A stretch of 64,000 nt of DNA from G965214625 sp965214625. GTDB lineage: Bacteria; Pseudomonadota; Gammaproteobacteria; Arenicellales; Poriferihabitantaceae. The stretch spans positions 1-64,000 of the forward strand of contig OZ243962.1 in assembly GCA_965214625.1 (NCBI GenBank). The letters run 5' to 3'. Position numbers and translations under genes: made by a program. Under the pieces are notes generated by a model, which was not told the origin of the DNA, did no database searches, and worked only from the letters and a program-made list of their open reading frames with translations. Positions 62,543 through 64,000 of the stretch are shown here, piece after piece; the first letter of the stretch is position 1, and each line of letters begins with the position of its first letter.

Positions 62543-64000
62543 TTAACATGTCTTTACCCGTCCTATGGCATCGTTCCAGCCAGCAACCAGGGTTGTCCGT
62601 TGCTCATGATTCATGTCGGGGTGGTATTGCCCTGCTTGACGCCAGTTGTACGAGATTGCTTTAGTGGATGAATAAAGACCGTGCTGAAGACCGGCAAGGT
62701 ATGCCGCTCCCAAGGCAGTGGTTTCAATGACCCGGGGTTTTTCCACAACCGTCTCAAGCATATCCGCCAGAAACTGGAGCATCCAGTCGTTTGCCACCAT
62801 GCCCCCATCGACCCGCAGTGTTTCCAACGGATGCCCACTGTCTTCGGTCATGGATTTGACCAGTTCCCGGGATTGATAACAGACTGCTTCGAGAGCGGCC
62901 CGTATCACATGAGCAATGGAGGTGTCCCGGGTGATACCCAGCACTGCGCCCCGGGCATGCGGATCCCAGTGGGGTGCGCCAAGACCGGTGAATGCGGGGA
63001 CCATGTAGACGCCTTCATTGTTTGGCATCGCACGAATCAGATCCTCGATTTCATTGACATCGCTGATCAGTTTAAGGTTGTCGCGCACCCACTGAATGGC
63101 GGTTCCGGCATTGAAGATTGATCCCTCCAATGCATAGGTCACCTTGCCACCCAGGCGATAACCCACGGTAGTCAGGAGTCGATTGGCGGAAATGATGGGA
63201 TCATTACCGGTATTCATGACCATGAAACAACCTGTGCCATAGGTGCTTTTCACCATCCCCGGTTGAAAGCAGGCCTGGCCAAATAAAGCCCCTTGCTGAT
63301 CGCCGATCACTCCACCGATCGGCAGTGTTGTGCCCAGTATGGTTGCATCCGTGACGCCAAAATCATCCGCGCTGTCGAGCACATCAGGCATCAGGGGCCT
63401 CGGGATGTCGAAAAGCTTGAGCAGATAGTTGTCCCAACACTGTTCATGGATGTTGAACAGCATGGTTCGACTTGCATTGGTGGCGTCCGTGGCGTGAATC
63501 TTGCCTCCGGTCAACTTCCAGATCAAATAGGCATCGACGGTACCGAATGCGAGTTCGCCCTGTTCGGCCCGGGACCTCGCTCCCGGAACATGGTCCAGAA
63601 TCCAGCCGATTTTGGTAGCCGAAAAATAGGCATCCAACCGTAACCCGGTCCGTCCGGATATCTCTTCTTCGAACCCTTGTTCGGCGATGCGGGTGCATTG
63701 GTCTGCCGTACGACGATCTTGCCAGACAATAGCGTTATAGAGAGGTTCACCTGTTTTGCGGTCCCACAAAATGGTTGTTTCCCGTTGATTGGTGATGCCG
63801 ATGGTTGCGACGGTGGCTGCTGTCTGACTGAGGACCTCCTGAACCGACTGTAGTGTGGACGCCCAAATGGCCTTAGGGTCGTGCTCGACCCAACCGTCGT
63901 TAGGGTAGATTTGCGGAAACTCATTCTGTGATACAGCCTCCAACGTACCATCGGGTGAGAAGACGATGGCGCGCGTACTGGTGGTCCCTTGATCAATGGC
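62543..64000 (-). CDS. glpK: Glycerol kinase, 5' end beyond the window
   Basis: The frame is open to the right edge and encodes 485 residues; judging from AIDQGTTSTRAIVF at the edge, only about eight residues are missing. Glycerol kinase phosphorylates glycerol for lipid synthesis or catabolism. NQRETTILWDRKTGEP, WQDRRTADQC, LTGGKIHATDATNASRT and GDQQGALFGQ are family motifs, followed by DGGMVANDWMLQFLADML. No glycerol 3-phosphate dehydrogenase or facilitator gene is in the window; they could lie to the right. Confidence 0.96.
   Translation of the reverse strand, partial: AIDQGTTSTRAIVFSPDGTLEAVSQNEFPQIYPNDGWVEHDPKAIWASTLQSVQEVLSQTAATVATIGITNQRETTILWDRKTGEPLYNAIVWQDRRTADQCTRIAEQGFEEEISGRTGLRLDAYFSATKIGWILDHVPGARSRAEQGELAFGTVDAYLIWKLTGGKIHATDATNASRTMLFNIHEQCWDNYLLKLFDIPRPLMPDVLDSADDFGVTDATILGTTLPIGGVIGDQQGALFGQACFQPGMVKSTYGTGCFMVMNTGNDPIISANRLLTTVGYRLGGKVTYALEGSIFNAGTAIQWVRDNLKLISDVNEIEDLIRAMPNNEGVYMVPAFTGLGAPHWDPHARGAVLGITRDTSIAHVIRAALEAVCYQSRELVKSMTEDSGHPLETLRVDGGMVANDWMLQFLADMLETVVEKPRVIETTALGAAYLAGLQHGLYSSTKAISYNWRQAGQYHPDMNHEQRTTLVAGWNDAIGRVKTC

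Overview
The window looks like a chromosome segment of a gammaproteobacterium with moderate GC content. The housekeeping gene orders lepA-lepB-rnc-era-recO, rpsF-rpsR-rplI-dnaB-alr-radA and aceE-aceF-lpd (E3 carrying its own lipoyl domain) are typical of that class, as are TruD, PEP carboxylase and a PhoP/PhoQ-type pair. No rRNA, tRNA, CRISPR array or intact insertion sequence was found. The capacity to import and demethylate betaine- or TMAO-type compounds suggests a marine or host-associated life, but this is inference. Several accessory genes are broken (htpX, an M24 peptidase, parE, a HEPN gene, an integrase fragment), which fits ongoing decay; most of the breaks I could place sit in or beside short homopolymers, so local assembly errors cannot be excluded.

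Layout. 1-4.9 kb: the tail of a VapC-like PIN toxin, a LysM lytic transglycosylase, and leftward DAHP synthase and sulfurtransferase genes. 5-8 kb: truD, pyrF and a MetF-like gene. 8.2-12.7 kb: nitroreductase, FMN 2-hydroxyacid dehydrogenase, type II haloacid dehalogenase, AEC transporter and peroxiredoxin, a plausible 2-haloacid/2-hydroxyacid group. 12.8-16.4 kb: a decaying accessory stretch with a secreted Calx-beta-like protein, an htpX remnant, an SDR enzyme and a HEPN gene split at a poly-A run. 16.4-19.9 kb: a peroxide-response block of rubrerythrin, GlpC/Hdr-like Fe-S protein, DUF3501 protein and OxyR, with palindromes upstream of rubrerythrin. 20-21.8 kb: a Gfo/Idh/MocA oxidoreductase and AlaX.

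21.8-29.3 kb is a methylated-amine cluster: DeoR regulator, ProX/TmoX-type binding protein, fused double permease, choline-kinase-like phosphotransferase and an FAD/GcvT demethylase, with no ATPase gene in the window. 29.9-33.8 kb: mobA, ppc and a DUF1971 cupin. 34.3-34.9 kb holds a small secreted-protein gene whose signal peptide contains a run of 13 C, putting the gene out of frame by exactly one base beneath a strong promoter and Shine-Dalgarno site: a phase-variation candidate.

35.4-41.5 kb: lepA, lepB, rnc, era, recO, then parD overlapping the recO stop and a frameshifted parE. 41.9-47.7 kb: the pyruvate dehydrogenase operon on the minus strand. 47.8-50.3 kb: a second decayed stretch (M24 peptidase fragments, an intact membrane hydroxylase, an integrase tail). 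50.4-57.1 kb: ribosomal protein genes, an EamA transporter, dnaB, alr and radA. 57.6-61.5 kb: an FKBP isomerase, then a glycine-zipper envelope protein, a PepSY-like protein and a PhoP/PhoQ-type pair, with three GTTCA direct repeats at an 11-bp period upstream of the glycine-zipper gene. dapD and a 5'-truncated glpK close the window on the minus strand.
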